DNA of 45,175 nt, from IMG/VR virus record IMGVR_UViG_3300047560_000330, positions 1-45,175 of that record. The stretch is one strand, 5' to 3'. Within the stretch, counting starts at the first letter, position 1; each line of letters opens with the position of its first letter. Below are positions 37,124 to 45,175 of this stretch, in pieces. The notes below the pieces were generated by a model, which was not told the DNA's origin, made no database searches, and was given only the letters and a program-made list of their open reading frames with translations. Origin of the DNA: a virus. A program made the position numbers and the translations under genes.

Positions 37124-38470
37124 ATGGCTTATTTGTTAAGTGATGCAGCAGCAGGCAGCAATGCTGCTATGACTATGATGCAGAACATGGGTGCTGCACC
37201 TATGGCTGCTGATGTTGGTAAAGCTAAAGCTGAACAGGCTATTGCTGAAGGTCAAAAGGCTAAGTTGTCTGCATTGATTGCTGAGACTAACTTTAAATCT
37301 TCTGAAGACTCTAAAGCTAAGCTCCAAGCTTTACAACAGACTCCAGACTTCAAAGAAGCTGTAGCCGCTGGTGACTTTGGTAAAGTTCTTCAGATGACTG
37401 GTGCTACACAGATAGCAGCCAATGATGTTGAGAACGGTGCTAAGACTTTAGCTAGTGCTGAAACATACGATGCTAAGAAGTTAGCTAACGAACAGAAACA
37501 ACTTGATCAGAAAGCACAACAGATTGGTAATGCCTATGGTGTTATCTCTGCTGTGCCTGATGACAAGGTTGAAGAGTACGCTAAACGTCTTCCTGCTCCA
37601 GTATTAAAAACTTTGGTTGACTCTGTTGGTGCAGAGAGCTGGAACAAAATGTCTGGCACTGAAAAGAAAGAAGCTGCTAAGAACCTTATGCTCAATGCTA
37701 AAGGTCAGTTGGCTACTCACCTTAAAGAGTTGGACTCTCAACGTCAAGCCGAACGTCTTGCTTCTAATGAACGTATTGCAATGATTCGTGCTAATGCTGC
37801 TCTGGAGCGTAAGCTTGCTGGTGGTGATGCTCGTGATATGCGTGACTGGAACTTGTACGTTAAGGCACAAGACAGCATTGAACGTTCTGGTAAGAAGACT
37901 CTTGAAGCTCTTGATGCTAAGGTTGAGAAGGCTCAGGCTAACTTAGACAAGACTATTTTCTTTGATCACGATGAAACTGTTGCCTATGAAAAAGCTGTTG
38001 CTGACCGCAATAATTTCTTGCGTGATCGAACTCAAAAAGAATTAGACCTTGCTGCTAGTGCTCCAGAGTTTCCAGGTAAGAAGAGCATCATTGATAACCT
38101 CAAGACACAACTTCAGATGTATCCTAAAAAGGATGACAAACAAACTGAAGACAAAGGTGCAGATGCAAAACAAAATAAAGGCGAAAGCACTAAACTTGAT
38201 TTCAGTGGCATCAATGAGTCTGCTTTAAATACTGAGCAACAACAAGCTGTCAAGTGGGCTAAAGAAAATTCTACTGATCCTCGTGCTGCTGGCATCTTAA
38301 ACAAGATTCGTTCTGGCAGTGGTAGTGCTGGCAGTAAAGAAGAACCTAAGACTGACAACACTAAGTACGTTCGTGCTAAAGGTCCCCGTGGTAACTGGGT
38401 CTACACTCCTAGTCCAAGAGGAATGACTAAGGCACAATACGAAGAGCTTGACCAACAAAAGAAGGAGTAA
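37124..38470 (+). CDS. Putative internal virion / ejection protein
   Basis: This is a 448-residue, strongly helical protein rich in Ala, Lys, Glu and Gln (EGQKAKLSALIAETNFKSS, LANEQKQLDQKAQQIGNA, LKELDSQRQAERLASNER). A charged linker precedes a small folded end (VRAKGPRGNWVYTPSPRG). Long helical proteins at this position are usually carried in the capsid and ejected to form a channel across the envelope. No enzymatic motif is seen. Confidence 0.62.
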   Translation: MAYLLSDAAAGSNAAMTMMQNMGAAPMAADVGKAKAEQAIAEGQKAKLSALIAETNFKSSEDSKAKLQALQQTPDFKEAVAAGDFGKVLQMTGATQIAANDVENGAKTLASAETYDAKKLANEQKQLDQKAQQIGNAYGVISAVPDDKVEEYAKRLPAPVLKTLVDSVGAESWNKMSGTEKKEAAKNLMLNAKGQLATHLKELDSQRQAERLASNERIAMIRANAALERKLAGGDARDMRDWNLYVKAQDSIERSGKKTLEALDAKVEKAQANLDKTIFFDHDETVAYEKAVADRNNFLRDRTQKELDLAASAPEFPGKKSIIDNLKTQLQMYPKKDDKQTEDKGADAKQNKGESTKLDFSGINESALNTEQQQAVKWAKENSTDPRAAGILNKIRSGSGSAGSKEEPKTDNTKYVRAKGPRGNWVYTPSPRGMTKAQYEELDQQKKE

Positions 38471-38473
38471 TGT

Positions 38474-41400
38474 ATGGCAGAGTTTGATCCAGATGCCTTC
38501 TTAAAAGAACCATCTAAAAAATCTGCTGCTCCTTCTAAAGGGTTTGACCCAGACGCTTTCTTACAAGAGCCTGTTGCTAAAACAAAACCTGTTACTAGTA
38601 ACAAACGTACTGAGCCTGTCTCTACAGAACGTCCAAAAACTTCTGCTATTGGAACCTTTGCTCGTGAAGCTGGATTAAACGTACCTGCAACTATGGCAGG
38701 TATTGGTGCTGGTGAAGCGGCTACAGTTGCTGCTGCTCCTGTGTTAGGACCTGCTGCTCCCTTAGCTGGTCTTGTAGCTGGTGGAGCTGTTGGCTTTGGT
38801 GTCAACTACATTGGTGAAAAAGGATTAGATGCTTTAGAAGGCAGTGATCCTCTCATCAAGAAGTTTATGACTATGGTTGGTGCTGACCATGCTACCCGTG
38901 AAGCAGGACGTAGAGAACATGAGTACGCTGCCTTAGCAGGACAACTTGCTAGTGGTGGACCATTTATGTCTACTGCTGCTAAGAGCTTAGGTCAGCGTGC
39001 TATGGGTGGTGGTATCCAAGCTGGTGTGGGTGTTGGTACCCGTGCAGCTATGGGTGAAGAACAAGACTGGAAAAAGACAGCTCTTGAGTTTGCAGGTGGT
39101 GCTGCTATGCCAGGTGGACTCACTAAGACTGGTGAGAAGATTCCTGGTGTTAAGAAACCTGTTGAGCCTGTAGCTAAGCCTACAGTAGAACCCACTACAC
39201 CTGAAGAACGTGCTGCTCTAATAGAAAAGATTAAGGCTGAATCTGCTGCTAAAGCTCCTCTAGTTGAAACTGCTCTCCGTAATAAAGAGACTGGTGAACT
39301 AGAACGTATGGGTCCTAAGCATGACCAAGCTCGTAAAGATGCAACTAAAGACACGCATGAAGAAGGCTTTGTAGATGCACAAGGTAACTTCCATGAACGT
39401 CAAGCTGCTGTAGATCAAGCTAAACGTGCAGGTCAAATCCCTGAAGATCATGTATTAGAAAACCCTCCTGGTGAACGTGAAGGTTTGCATAGTGGTGACA
39501 TGCGTAAAGCAGGTGTTAAAGACTTTGAGGTATCTGAGACTAACCCTGCTGGTGTTCCTAGTAACACTAGACCAGTTACTCTTGATGACACAACACCTCC
39601 TAAGTTCCTGTATCACGGTACTAAAGCTGAACCAGAGTTTGATGCTCAAGGTAACTTAGTCTTACGTCCTGCGCAGAACTTTGAAGGTAAGACTTCATCG
39701 GTATCTTTGACTCACAACCAAGACGTTGCTACTGACTATGCTGCTCGCATTAAAGGTGGTGGGCCAGGTGCATTTGACTTTGCTAATGCTAAGACTATTA
39801 AGATTCATTCTGACGCATTGCCTGAAGGCATTAGTCGTGAGAGTGGAGAAGAGTGGGCATTCAATACTACTGATCCAATTGTTATCCCTAAAGATAAGTT
39901 TGAGATCGTAGAGCATCCTCTGTCTAAAGAGACTTCACCAGAAGCACGTAAGGCAGAAGCCGACAGGCTTGAAGCTATAGCAGACAAGCGTGGTACACGC
40001 ACATACGAAGAGCCTGCTGTAGAGTGGAACAAACCTAAAAAAGCAGAGCCTGCTGTCCTTAAAGATGGCAGCAAAGTATCTATAGAAACAGAATCTTCTC
40101 CAAATGCTTTTTCAAATATAGTGAGGATGCAATATGGAGAACCAATTTCTTTAATAGCAAAAAATAAAGCTGGAGAAGAAATAGGCAGACTAACATACAT
40201 GCCTGATGGTGGTCCTATAGATATTTCTGTTCGAGAACAAGATAGACGTAAAGGTGTTGCTACTGCTTTATACGATGCACATGAGGCTGCTGGTGGAAAA
40301 CTTCCTGCTGTAGATAGTGGAGTAGCCATATCTGATGAAGCTCGTGCTGTGCGTGCTGCTAGGGAAGCAAAGCTGTCTACAGACACAATACCTAAAGTAG
40401 CTAAAGAACCTACTACAACTGACCCTCGTAACATTGGGTCAGATGAAGAGATGCTTAAAGTAGCTACAGAAATCTATGAGAAGTCTGGTGAGAAAGCTGC
40501 TATTGAATTCTACGAAGGCTACAAAGAATACAAGAAAACCTGGTTAGAACCTATCAAAGAAACTGAAAAGTTTGTAGGCACTAACCTTAACAACAAGCTT
40601 GCTGCTGAACGTGTTATTAGTAACAACAAAGCAGATGTCTTAGAACTTGCTAAAGAAGGTAAAGTTAACCTTGAACAGTTGACTTACAAGATCGACAAGG
40701 GTGAAACACTTACAGGTGCAGAGAAGACCATTGCTGACAAGTTCCGTTCCTTTATGGACGCTCTTGGTAAGCGTGCTTTGGATGCAGGTGTCATCAACGG
40801 ATGGCATGAAGACTACGTAGCTCGTAACGTTGTGTCTGAAGGTAACGCACCTAAAGGCGCTCTTGAAGAGTTCTTGCAAGACATCTTTGGTCGTGGTGAA
40901 CCTTCTGCTATGGGTGGTGTTAAGACTACTACCAAGTACGGTGAGCCTCGTCGTCTTAAGACTCGTGAAGACTTGTTGAACCATCTTGATGGTATCAATG
41001 GTTGGTTGGCAGCTAACGGCAAAGACTATCGCTTCAAGTTAAAGACAGATAACCTTGCTGAAATCTATGCTGACTATGCTCACTCAGTTGAGAAAGCCAT
41101 TGAGAATAAGAACCTTGTTACTAACCTTAAGCAGGTACGTAATGCTAATGGTGAATCTCTAATCCGGCCTATCACTGAGTCTGATCCTCTGCCACATGGT
41201 TGGGAGGTTATGAACACTTCAGAGTTGGCTGGCTACGCTATCCATCCTGACTTGATGCCTGCCTTGAAGTTTGTGTTTGATTCGGGCCCAGGTAAATTAG
41301 TTGAAGCTCTAGGTAACATTTCTCAGGTAACTAAACGCATCAACGTTATTGGTTCTTTCTTCCATGCTAAGTCTCTGATGGAAGTTATGTCTAGTGCTCA

Positions 41401-42646
41401 GATACCAATCTGGACACCAGTTAAAGAAGCCATTGTGTTGCCTCTGGTTGAGAAGGGTGTCAAAGCTCTTACTGGTAAAGAACTCCAGTTGTCAGCTATC
41501 AGTAAGGCTGTTGATCAGTTCCAAAAGGGTGGCGTTGGTGACAACGTAGATCGTTGGATCAAAGAAGGTGGCTTACAACTAGAAGCTCCTGAAGATGTTT
41601 CTAAGAACATTCTGTCAGCTACAGGTAAGTTTGCAGACGAGATGATCGGTAAGTTTGGTCCTAAGACTAGAGTGCTTGAGAAGTCTTTGTCTACAGTTGA
41701 GAAATACACATTAGGTTTGTTTGACAAGTACACATGGGATTACTTGCACACTGGTGGCAAGATCATGGTGGCTGATGCTTACCTAGACAAGGCTCGTATT
41801 GCTGCTGCTAAAGAAGGCAAACCATTTGATGAGAAGGCTGCTCGTGTAGAGATCAGTCGTTTTGTTAACGATTCATTTGGTGGATTGAATTGGTTTGATG
41901 CAGCTACTAGTGCTCGTACCGAGATGGGTAAACGCATTGCTATGGCTGCTTACAGTCCTGCTGGTCGTAGAGGTTTGCAGATTGCTTTGTTTGCTCCTGA
42001 CTGGACCATTTCTACTCTGCGTGCATTTAGTTCTGCATTACCTTCAGGGTTAAACCCTGCTAAGTGGCATCCTGTTGAAGGTGTTAAAGGCATGATGGTT
42101 CCTACAACCAAGGCTGACTATGCTAGGTTGTATCAGTTCAAAACTGCTTTGACTTACCTGACGTTAATTAACGCTATCAACATGATGACAGCTAACCGTC
42201 CTATCTGGGACAACAAAGACCCAACACGTATTGAATGGCCTGATGGTACGTCTATGCAGGCTATGAAACACGCTATGGAACCTTACCACTGGATTGCTGA
42301 TCCAGATAAAACACTGGCTAACAAGCTTGGGTTCATTCCTAAAGCTGTCATTATTGGTATTGCTGGTACAGAGTACGCCTCTCCTCAAGCTCAGAAGTTG
42401 GTTGATCCTAGTGCAACTGGTAGACTTAAGGCTGTGGCTGGTACTGTAGTTCCATTCCAAGTTGCTGCTTCTAGAGATGCTCCTCCTGGTGAAGGTCTTA
42501 AACGTGCTGCTCTTGGTACTGCTGGCTTCCCTGTTTATGGTGCTACCAAAGAACAGAAGAAAGCTGCTAGAGCTGAACGTGAGAAAGCACTCAAACAGAA
42601 GGCTCGTGAGTACCATGAGAAGGCTAAAGAAAAGGGTTGGGAATGA
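38474..42646 (+). CDS. Large polyvalent ejection-type protein with ART-like and GNAT-like domains
   Basis: This 1390-residue protein is the largest in the window. The N-terminus repeats FDPDAFL(K/Q)EP twice (about residues 4-13 and 24-33), then has Ala/Gly-rich helices. Residues about 375-480 resemble an ADP-ribosyltransferase: LYHGTKA with His381, SVSLTHNQDVATDYA, and SGEEWAF with Glu459/460. Residues about 530-620 resemble a GNAT domain (VREQDRRKGVATALYDAH). The C-terminal half is long and helical and ends like large polyvalent-protein virion domains (LYQFKTALTYLTLINAINMM, WPDGTSMQAMKHAM). It is probably ejected with DNA and could modify host targets. Confidence 0.65.
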   Translation: MAEFDPDAFLKEPSKKSAAPSKGFDPDAFLQEPVAKTKPVTSNKRTEPVSTERPKTSAIGTFAREAGLNVPATMAGIGAGEAATVAAAPVLGPAAPLAGLVAGGAVGFGVNYIGEKGLDALEGSDPLIKKFMTMVGADHATREAGRREHEYAALAGQLASGGPFMSTAAKSLGQRAMGGGIQAGVGVGTRAAMGEEQDWKKTALEFAGGAAMPGGLTKTGEKIPGVKKPVEPVAKPTVEPTTPEERAALIEKIKAESAAKAPLVETALRNKETGELERMGPKHDQARKDATKDTHEEGFVDAQGNFHERQAAVDQAKRAGQIPEDHVLENPPGEREGLHSGDMRKAGVKDFEVSETNPAGVPSNTRPVTLDDTTPPKFLYHGTKAEPEFDAQGNLVLRPAQNFEGKTSSVSLTHNQDVATDYAARIKGGGPGAFDFANAKTIKIHSDALPEGISRESGEEWAFNTTDPIVIPKDKFEIVEHPLSKETSPEARKAEADRLEAIADKRGTRTYEEPAVEWNKPKKAEPAVLKDGSKVSIETESSPNAFSNIVRMQYGEPISLIAKNKAGEEIGRLTYMPDGGPIDISVREQDRRKGVATALYDAHEAAGGKLPAVDSGVAISDEARAVRAAREAKLSTDTIPKVAKEPTTTDPRNIGSDEEMLKVATEIYEKSGEKAAIEFYEGYKEYKKTWLEPIKETEKFVGTNLNNKLAAERVISNNKADVLELAKEGKVNLEQLTYKIDKGETLTGAEKTIADKFRSFMDALGKRALDAGVINGWHEDYVARNVVSEGNAPKGALEEFLQDIFGRGEPSAMGGVKTTTKYGEPRRLKTREDLLNHLDGINGWLAANGKDYRFKLKTDNLAEIYADYAHSVEKAIENKNLVTNLKQVRNANGESLIRPITESDPLPHGWEVMNTSELAGYAIHPDLMPALKFVFDSGPGKLVEALGNISQVTKRINVIGSFFHAKSLMEVMSSAQIPIWTPVKEAIVLPLVEKGVKALTGKELQLSAISKAVDQFQKGGVGDNVDRWIKEGGLQLEAPEDVSKNILSATGKFADEMIGKFGPKTRVLEKSLSTVEKYTLGLFDKYTWDYLHTGGKIMVADAYLDKARIAAAKEGKPFDEKAARVEISRFVNDSFGGLNWFDAATSARTEMGKRIAMAAYSPAGRRGLQIALFAPDWTISTLRAFSSALPSGLNPAKWHPVEGVKGMMVPTTKADYARLYQFKTALTYLTLINAINMMTANRPIWDNKDPTRIEWPDGTSMQAMKHAMEPYHWIADPDKTLANKLGFIPKAVIIGIAGTEYASPQAQKLVDPSATGRLKAVAGTVVPFQVAASRDAPPGEGLKRAALGTAGFPVYGATKEQKKAARAEREKALKQKAREYHEKAKEKGWE
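38591..38602. repeat. 12-base palindrome GTTACTAGTAAC, copy 7
   Basis: An exact copy in the disordered N-terminal linker of the polyvalent protein, read as Val-Thr-Ser-Asn. Confidence 0.9.
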
Positions 42647-43974
42647 AACTTTTAATTATTGATCAGTTCGACTGTGGTTTCTCAATGGACTTGGCTATCA
42701 AGTCTGCTAACCACGGACATGAAGTACGTGTGTACATGCGTAACAACTTCGATGGTACTTGCTGTGAGAACGGCGATGGTATGGATTGCTTTAAGAAAGT
42801 TGCTGACTGGGAATCAAGCATGGATTGGGCTGACTTAATCTTTGTTACTGATAACAGTCGCTTTATTCAGAAGCTTGAGAGCTATCGTCGTAAAGGTTAT
42901 CCCATCTATGGCTGTAACGTAGAGGGTGCACGTTGGGAACAGGATCGTGAATACGGTGCTGCTATCTTTGAGCGTGCTGGTATTCCAATCATTCCTACTA
43001 CCAAGTTTGCTAAGTACGATGAGGCTATCGCATTTGTTCTTAAGAACAGTGACAAGCGTTATGTGTCTAAGCCTATCGGTGATGGTGCTAAGGACATGAG
43101 CTACTGCTCTAAAGACTGGCGAGACATGGTGTTCATGTTGAACAAGTGGAAGAAGAGTAACGCCTATGGTGGTGAGTTTATTCTTCAAGAGTTCCACGCT
43201 GGTTCTGAGATGGCTGTTGGTGGTTGGTTTGGACTTGGTGGGTTCTCTAAATACTTCTTAGAGAACTGGGAGTTCAAGAAGCTGATGTCTGGTGACTACG
43301 GTCCTGCTACTGGTGAGCAGGGTACTGTCATGCGCTACACAGAGAAGTCTTTGTTAGCTGACAAAGTTCTTAAACCTCTTGAAGGTTTCTTACATGGCAT
43401 TGGTTACTCTGGATACATTGATGTGAACTGCATCGTTGACTCCAAAGGTAATCCTTGGCCTCTAGAGTTCACTACTCGTCCTGGTTGGCCTCTGTTCCAG
43501 ATTCAACAAGCATTGCACCTTGGTGATCCTATTCAATGGATGTCTGACTCATTGATGGGTAAAGACACTCTGAAGGTACGTGATGGTATTGCTTGCGGTA
43601 TTGTTGTGTCTCAACCTGACTACCCTTATGGTACTGTTAAGAAGCGTGACAACACTGGGTATCCTATCTTCGATATGACTATGGAAGATGCTACTAAGAA
43701 CATTCACTTGTCTGAAGTAAAAATGGGCTACGGCCCTGGGAAGGATGGAAAGAACAATGAGCCTTGTTTGGTCACTGCTGGTTCTTATGTGCTTACTGTC
43801 TCTGGTGTCGGGGATACCGTTGAGGGTGCTCGTGATGCGTGCTATAAAACTTTTAAAAAGAAAGTGAACATGATCAACTCACCTATGGTGCGTGATGACA
43901 TTGGTAAGAAGCTTGAGCGCATGTTGCCTGAGCTTCAGAAGAACGGCTACTGTAAAGACATTAAGTACTGCTAA
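42643..43974 (+). CDS. ATP-grasp enzyme, PurD (GAR synthetase)-like
   Basis: This is a 443-residue protein. A Rossmann-like start (MKLLIIDQFDCGFSMDLAI) precedes an ATP-grasp fold: FERAGIPIIPTTKFAKYDEA, RYVSKPIGDGAKDMSYCS, GGEFILQEFHAGSEMAVGGW, and the metal-binding SGYIDVNCIVDSKGNPWPLE with FTTRPGWP. This order follows phosphoribosylamine-glycine ligase, whose C-terminal GVGDTVEGARDACYKTFKK is also present. GAR synthetase makes an early purine intermediate. In a late virion operon the enzyme may instead ligate amino acids to a protein. The ATG at 42643 overlaps the previous stop. Confidence 0.75.
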   Translation: MKLLIIDQFDCGFSMDLAIKSANHGHEVRVYMRNNFDGTCCENGDGMDCFKKVADWESSMDWADLIFVTDNSRFIQKLESYRRKGYPIYGCNVEGARWEQDREYGAAIFERAGIPIIPTTKFAKYDEAIAFVLKNSDKRYVSKPIGDGAKDMSYCSKDWRDMVFMLNKWKKSNAYGGEFILQEFHAGSEMAVGGWFGLGGFSKYFLENWEFKKLMSGDYGPATGEQGTVMRYTEKSLLADKVLKPLEGFLHGIGYSGYIDVNCIVDSKGNPWPLEFTTRPGWPLFQIQQALHLGDPIQWMSDSLMGKDTLKVRDGIACGIVVSQPDYPYGTVKKRDNTGYPIFDMTMEDATKNIHLSEVKMGYGPGKDGKNNEPCLVTAGSYVLTVSGVGDTVEGARDACYKTFKKKVNMINSPMVRDDIGKKLERMLPELQKNGYCKDIKYC

Positions 43975-43979
43975 GCACT

Positions 43980-44720
43980 ATGGCAAAACTAACCGTACCT
44001 ATCCCCCAAGATAAGATTGGGGAAAGCTTTGTCTGGAGGGATTGGTTCCAGAAGCTTAGTGATCGTGCTTACAACAATGCTGCTACGTTAGACATTCCTA
44101 TTGCACCCATCTATGGTGGAACTGGGATGACTGCGTACAACACTGGTGACATCATCTACGCTAACTCTAGTAATCATCTAACAAGATTAGCTGCTCCTAG
44201 TGCTACTGCGTTTTTAACAATGAACAGTTCTGGAACTCCTAGTTGGAAGTCTCCTAAAGAAGGTTCGTTCCACGACACTACTAACCAAACAGCATCAGCT
44301 AATACGCCTACAGCTATTACATACAACACAACAGAAACGTCGTATGGCATAAGCATTGGTTCTCCTTCTTCTCGTATTGTTATTGATACAGCGGGCATCT
44401 ATAACGTTCAGTGGAGCATTCAGTTTGCTAACGCTAACGCTTCTATTGATGACGTTGTTGTGTGGATGAAAGTTAATGGTACTGACGTAGCCAACAGTGC
44501 TAGTTGGGTATCTGTTACTGGCAAACATGCTGGTGTTAATGGAACAGGTCTAATGGCTCTTAACTTGTTCTATACGTTTGCTGCTAACGATTACTTTCAG
44601 TTGTATTGGATGAGTCTTGGAGGCAATGCTTCTTTAAACACTATTGCTGCTAGTACATCTCCCGCATATCCTGCATCACCTTCTGTCATCGTAACTGTTT
44701 CTAATAACATTAAGGCTTAA
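43980..44720 (+). CDS. Tail fibre-like protein with C1q/TNF-type jelly-roll end
   Basis: This is a 246-residue protein. The start (VPIPQDKIGESFVWRDWFQK, then IAPIYGGTGMTAYNTGDII) is a typical fibre attachment and shaft segment. Residues about 100-246 form a C1q-like beta sandwich (TAGIYNVQWSIQFANANASI, LFYTFAANDYFQLYWMS, ending SPSVIVTVSNNI). Such domains trimerise and often bind receptors. It lies apart from the main fibre cluster, next to the lysis end of the late block. Confidence 0.72.
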   Translation: MAKLTVPIPQDKIGESFVWRDWFQKLSDRAYNNAATLDIPIAPIYGGTGMTAYNTGDIIYANSSNHLTRLAAPSATAFLTMNSSGTPSWKSPKEGSFHDTTNQTASANTPTAITYNTTETSYGISIGSPSSRIVIDTAGIYNVQWSIQFANANASIDDVVVWMKVNGTDVANSASWVSVTGKHAGVNGTGLMALNLFYTFAANDYFQLYWMSLGGNASLNTIAASTSPAYPASPSVIVTVSNNIKA

Positions 44721-44725
44721 TAACA

Positions 44726-44998
44726 ATGCAACTGTCTCACAAAGGCTATACCAAACTTCGATCCAAAGGCTTCCGTGCCAAACCTTACCGAGATGAAAAC
44801 GGTAATTTGTACGTAGGCTATAGACACAAACTGTCTCCTGAAGATGGTGTAGCCCATAAAGACATCATTAACTCTTTCAAAGCTTCAGAGCTTTTAATGC
44901 GTGATGTTGAGCAGGCTGTTGCTAAAGTGTTGCCTACTGTTCCTAGTAACATAACTCAGGACGAGTTTGATGCTCTTGTCATCGGGACTCTAAACTAA
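44726..44998 (+). CDS. Short, degenerate lysozyme-like (GH24) protein
   Basis: This is a 90-residue protein. KPYRDENGNLYVGYRHKLSP and VEQAVAKVLPTVPSNITQDE then FDALVIGTLN follow the T4/P22-type lysozyme pattern. Two features are off. The usual catalytic Glu before the YRD segment is missing (RSKGF instead of the normal x-x-E-G form). The protein also stops where the family normally continues for 50 or more residues. It could be an inactive peptidoglycan-binding virion protein or a decayed endolysin. A GH19 endolysin elsewhere supplies lytic activity. Confidence 0.6.
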   Translation: MQLSHKGYTKLRSKGFRAKPYRDENGNLYVGYRHKLSPEDGVAHKDIINSFKASELLMRDVEQAVAKVLPTVPSNITQDEFDALVIGTLN

Positions 44999-44999
44999 T

Positions 45000-45175
45000 G
45001 TGGACCCAATCTCTCTCCTACTCATGGCTCAAAGTGCGGTCAGTGCTATCAGTGCTGGCTGTCAAATGCTACGAGAAGGTAAAGCAGAGATTGACAAGTT
45101 CAAAAAGAACGTTGAAGGAGGAGTCTCCGACGTTAAAGCCATCTACAAAGAGGTCACAGGCATCTGGGGATGGCT
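45000..45175 (+). CDS. Coiled-coil-like protein, N-terminal part (partial at right edge)
   Basis: A frame open to the right edge. It reads MDPISLLLMAQSAVSAISAG, then helical charged sequence (REGKAEIDKFKKNVEGGV, VKAIYKEVTGIWGW). The GTG at 45000 is the first start after an in-frame stop. ATG at 45024 is an alternative. The style suggests that the C-terminal gene at 1-384 is its continuation across the opened circle. It lies between the lysozyme-like gene and the lysis cassette. The function is unknown. Confidence 0.6.
   Translation, partial: MDPISLLLMAQSAVSAISAGCQMLREGKAEIDKFKKNVEGGVSDVKAIYKEVTGIWGW

Overview
The window looks like almost the whole genome of a tailed double-stranded DNA phage with a short tail, infecting a Gram-negative host. 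Its head-tail and tail-stabilisation genes resemble P22 gp4 and gp10, while its replication genes are of T7 type: a family A DNA polymerase, a gp6-like 5'-3' exonuclease and an endonuclease I-like resolvase. The Gram-negative host is inferred from the inner- and outer-membrane spanin pair. I see no integrase, repressor, RNA polymerase or tRNA. The phage therefore appears lytic and dependent on host RNA polymerase. The style of the tail and hypothetical proteins recalls uncultured freshwater or marine phages, possibly of Betaproteobacteria, but that is an impression from memory.

Layout. Two gene blocks diverge from a control region of about 930 bases (18624-19555). Leftward, on the minus strand (18623 down to 2223), run small early genes, a MoxR/CobS-like ATPase with a CobT-like vWA protein, then primase, helicase, nucleotidyltransferase, DNA polymerase and a candidate single-strand-binding protein. 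These are followed by an HNH endonuclease, exonuclease, resolvase, a MazG-like enzyme and a long run of tiny coupled genes. Rightward, on the plus strand (19556 to the right edge, and then apparently on to 1-2259), run terminase, portal, GroES-like co-chaperonin, scaffold, capsid, tail fibres, tail-completion proteins, three ejection-type proteins, an ATP-grasp enzyme, a C1q-like fibre, a degenerate lysozyme-like protein and the lysis cassette. The last gene at the right edge and the first at the left edge look like two ends of one gene. The sequence is therefore probably a circularly permuted genome opened inside that gene, with a short piece missing.

How it works together. The left block would reprogram and replicate, and the right block would build and release virions. 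Many junctions overlap as ATGA or TAATG, so translation is probably coupled. Terminators or terminator-like hairpins punctuate both blocks.

What stands out. (1) A match to the bacterial ParB-binding consensus parS, at 7961-7976. (2) Two tandem perfect DnaA boxes, at 19132-19151, beside an AT-rich stretch. (3) A roughly 210-base segment, at 18656-18865, that folds on paper into a nested structured RNA closed by a perfect 11-base-pair stem. (4) A 12-base palindrome, GTTACTAGTAAC, in seven exact copies. (5) A relic of the exonuclease start codon region stranded upstream of the HNH gene. (6) A 1390-residue ejection-type protein carrying ADP-ribosyltransferase-like and acetyltransferase-like domains. 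No parA, parB or replication initiator gene accompanies the parS and DnaA sites, so the phage may borrow the host chromosome's own maintenance proteins.
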